This document shows, piece after piece, positions 62,080-64,000 of a stretch of 64,000 nt of DNA. The stretch is taken from positions 1 to 64,000 of IMG/VR virus record IMGVR_UViG_3300025012_000956. One strand, given 5' to 3'. Position 1 is the stretch's first letter. Each line of letters begins with the position of its first letter. The notes below the pieces were generated by a model that made no database searches, was not told the origin of the DNA, and saw only the letters and a list, made by a program, of their open reading frames with translations. The position numbers and the translations under genes were made by a program. This stretch comes from a virus.

Positions 62080-63156
62080 ATGAAAACGGAAATAAGTCAA
62101 TTTACTCCCTGGATAAGGCCTATATATGCACTAAATACTACAAAGACTATAATGTCAAGTTTTATTGGTCCTGGAAAAGAAGTAGAAAAGTTTGAACTAA
62201 ATATATTAAAAACAATCGAACATTCGAATGAATATTGTATAGCAACTACAAGTGGTACTGTAGCGTTAATAATGGTAATTAAAGCATTAGAATTAAAACC
62301 TGGTTCCACTATATTGTTTCCTGCATATACATTTTTAGCGGGAGCAAATGCTGCTAAGTTTTTAGGATATAATATAAAGCTAATAGATATTGATGAGGAT
62401 AATTTATGTATGGATCCTAAATTAGTAGAAAAAGAATTGAAGGAAATTAAGAATATGAGTGCGATAATATATGTTCATCATAATGCATACGATGGTGGTA
62501 CAGAGTTAGGAGATATCAATGATTTATGTATAGATTATAATATAAAACTTATTCAAGATGCCGCACAATGTATTGATGTTCCAATTCATTTATATGGAGA
62601 AATGGCCACTTATTCATTTTCAGTACCAAAGATAGTTACCACCGCACAGGGTGGTGCGGTGGTAACTAAAGATGAAAATATATATAACAAGTTAAAACAA
62701 ATTAGAGATCATGGAGATGATAATTGGAAAAAAACAAAGCTTCATACAAATTTAGGAGTAAATTTTAAATTTAACGATATTTTAGCCTCATTTGGAAATT
62801 CTCAATTCAATCATTTTAATGAAATAATAAAAAAGAAAGATAATATATTTGAGTGGTATAGAAATCATATTAAAATTAAAGATTTTTTTCAAGAAAGAAC
62901 TTGGATGGTAATATATGAAAATTCACCTATAATTATAAATAAAGTAAAAGAACAACTTAAATTGAATAATATAGGTTCTGAACAATATTATAAACCAATT
63001 CATTGGAATCCACCATATAAAACAGAGGATAGTTTTCCAATAGCAGAAAAAATGTATGAAAGGTTATTGTATTTACCATCATCATTAACATTAAATAAAT
63101 CAGATGTAGATAGAATTTGTAGTATAATAAAGAAAGTAGAAATAGAAAATGGGTAA
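62080..63156 (+). CDS. DegT/DnrJ/EryC1-family aminotransferase, second copy
   Basis: This encodes 358 residues. TTSGTVALIMVIKAL, YTFLAGANAAKFLG, KLIQDAAQCIDVP (PLP Asp) and TYSFSVPKIVTTAQGG (PLP Lys) identify the family. It differs strongly from the 54096 copy, so a different keto sugar is likely. It is the last sugar gene of the window. Confidence 0.84.
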   Translation: MKTEISQFTPWIRPIYALNTTKTIMSSFIGPGKEVEKFELNILKTIEHSNEYCIATTSGTVALIMVIKALELKPGSTILFPAYTFLAGANAAKFLGYNIKLIDIDEDNLCMDPKLVEKELKEIKNMSAIIYVHHNAYDGGTELGDINDLCIDYNIKLIQDAAQCIDVPIHLYGEMATYSFSVPKIVTTAQGGAVVTKDENIYNKLKQIRDHGDDNWKKTKLHTNLGVNFKFNDILASFGNSQFNHFNEIIKKKDNIFEWYRNHIKIKDFFQERTWMVIYENSPIIINKVKEQLKLNNIGSEQYYKPIHWNPPYKTEDSFPIAEKMYERLLYLPSSLTLNKSDVDRICSIIKKVEIENG

Positions 63157-63212
63157 AAAAGCCTGGATATCCGGAATCACTTACTTTTAGTAATATCAGT
63201 AAAAAATGCAAA

Positions 63213-63242
63213 ATCTCCATATATATTAATAACAGTGGAGAT
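63213..63242 (+). promoter_or_regulatory. RBS-masking hairpin with AT-rich loop
   Basis: ATCTCCA (63213-63219) and TGGAGAT (63236-63242) are perfectly complementary, with the loop TATATATTAATAACAG. The 3' arm contains the GGAG ribosome binding site of the HNH endonuclease beginning at 63249. Same design as 14257-14291. Confidence 0.55.
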
Positions 63243-63248
63243 ATGCAT

Positions 63249-64000
63249 ATGAAACTAAAAGATATTATTATAGAAAAAAATTGTCATCTTGCTTCGTGTA
63301 ATAAATTATTTTTAACAAATTCTACTAAAAAAGGAAAAAACAGAAAATATTGTTCTAATATATGTGCGCGTATAGGAAACGGTAGAAATAATAAAGGAAG
63401 ACACCACACACCTGAAGCAAGAAAGAAAATATCAGATGCTATGTCAGGAGAAAAAAATTCTTTTTATGGTAGAAAACACACAGAAGAAGTTAAAAGGAGA
63501 ATAGGTAAAATAAACAGTGGGACATATGAGGAGAGGTTTGGAGAAGAAAAATCAAAAGAAATAAAAGCAAAGTTGTCAGATGCACTAAGTGGACAGAATA
63601 ATCCGTTTTATGGAAAAAAATTAACAAAAGAACATATAGAAAAAAGAACAAACACCGTCGTAAATAGAGGTTCTTATAAGGGTGAAAATAATCCTATGTA
63701 TGGAAAAGGTTATTTGATTTCAGGAGAAAAAAATGGAGCGTGGCAGGGTGGTAGCTCGTTTGGAGAATATGGATTAGAGTTTACAGATGAACTGAGAACA
63801 GAAATAAGAAAGAGAGATAATTTTACATGTCAGGTCTGTAATAGCAATGGATATACAGTCCATCACATAGATTATATAAAACATCACAACAATAAAAAGA
63901 ATTTAATCACTACATGCACATCATGTCATGGAAAAACTGGATTTAATAGAGACAGTTGGATAAGTTTTTTTAAAACTAGAATACAGGAGATTTATGGAAA
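63249..64000 (+). CDS. HNH homing endonuclease, 3' end outside window
   Basis: The frame is open from ATG 63249 (or 63243) to the window edge, about 250 residues. The N-terminus has CHLASCNKLF and CSNICARIG. NUMOD3-type units follow (GRHHTPEARKKISDAMSGEKN, partly repeated). The C-terminal HNH is CQVCNSNGYTVHHIDYIK, then NLITTCTSCH. It is not of the Vsr-like family seen elsewhere. Likely a free-standing mobile nuclease. Confidence 0.78.
   Translation, partial: MKLKDIIIEKNCHLASCNKLFLTNSTKKGKNRKYCSNICARIGNGRNNKGRHHTPEARKKISDAMSGEKNSFYGRKHTEEVKRRIGKINSGTYEERFGEEKSKEIKAKLSDALSGQNNPFYGKKLTKEHIEKRTNTVVNRGSYKGENNPMYGKGYLISGEKNGAWQGGSSFGEYGLEFTDELRTEIRKRDNFTCQVCNSNGYTVHHIDYIKHHNNKKNLITTCTSCHGKTGFNRDSWISFFKTRIQEIYG

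Noticed and set aside
1053-63220. Minus-strand ORFs of 60-137 codons (for example 24430-24843 and 43928-44293)
   Set aside because: All lie opposite convincing + strand genes, lack ribosome binding sites, and have Leu/Phe/Ser-rich translations expected from the complement of AT-rich coding DNA.
1-64000. tRNA and rRNA genes
   Set aside because: The gaps between genes are short and AT-only. No cloverleaf-like pattern with GTTCGA-type T-arm or CCA end was noticed by eye; a tRNAscan run would settle it.

Overview
The window is part of a large, AT-rich tailed phage (Caudoviricetes) with T4-like replication genes. Almost every gene lies on the + strand, packed head to tail with short overlaps. Recognisable T4-type functions are gp32, UvsX, RNase H/5' exonuclease, gp41 helicase, family B DNA polymerase, sliding clamp gp45, clamp loader gp44 and small subunit gp62. 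They sit beside a class II ribonucleotide reductase (NrdJ) and a DinG/XPD-like helicase. No rRNA, tRNA or bacterial housekeeping block is visible. The host cannot be named from this sequence.

Layout. 1-5475: end of a repeat-rich fibre-like protein, then small and large hypothetical proteins, probably virion related. 5623-28236: DNA replication and recombination. 29008-38914: nucleotide metabolism and DNA modification (dUTPase, C5-type methyltransferase, dNMP kinase, uracil-glycosylase-like protein, a T4 beta-glucosyltransferase homologue, a CofD-like/phosphomannomutase-like fusion, a sugar nucleotidyltransferase, a thymidylate-synthase-fold enzyme with the Asp seen in dCMP hydroxymethylase, dCMP deaminase, an Nmad1-like protein, a Cas4/RecB-type nuclease). 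39449-63156: a sugar region with about eight glycosyltransferases, sugar-nucleotide enzymes, four SAM methyltransferases, a cupin and an AAA+ ATPase. 63249-64000: start of an HNH homing endonuclease that leaves the window.

Two things stand out. First, four essential genes (uvsX, gene 41, nrdJ, gene 44) are fractured: each N-extein ends in an N-intein and a stop codon, a free-standing endonuclease gene follows, and a second gene begins with the C-intein and continues the extein. All four breaks lie at catalytic or conserved motifs. The polymerase carries a fifth, contiguous mini-intein at its DTD/S motif. The UvsX N-intein is only 13 residues, an atypical split. Second, the modification block looks like a pathway from dCMP and a hexose phosphate to glucosylated hydroxymethylcytosine DNA, possibly with phage-encoded synthesis of the sugar donor.

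Homing endonucleases of several families (PD-(D/E)XK, Vsr-like, HNH, a GIY-YIG fragment) are scattered throughout. One Cys-rich, Vsr-like family occurs five times, is often preceded by an overlapping small ribbon-helix-helix-like gene, and has left 3'-end scars at three further intergenic sites. An AT-rich element (consensus near CTATATTTATAATA) precedes many endonuclease genes and in three cases can fold into a hairpin that hides the ribosome binding site.

Caution: around ten genes need a single frame change, mostly one missing base in an A or T run. This may be real decay or residual indel errors in the assembly. All functions are read from motifs by eye; no database search was run.
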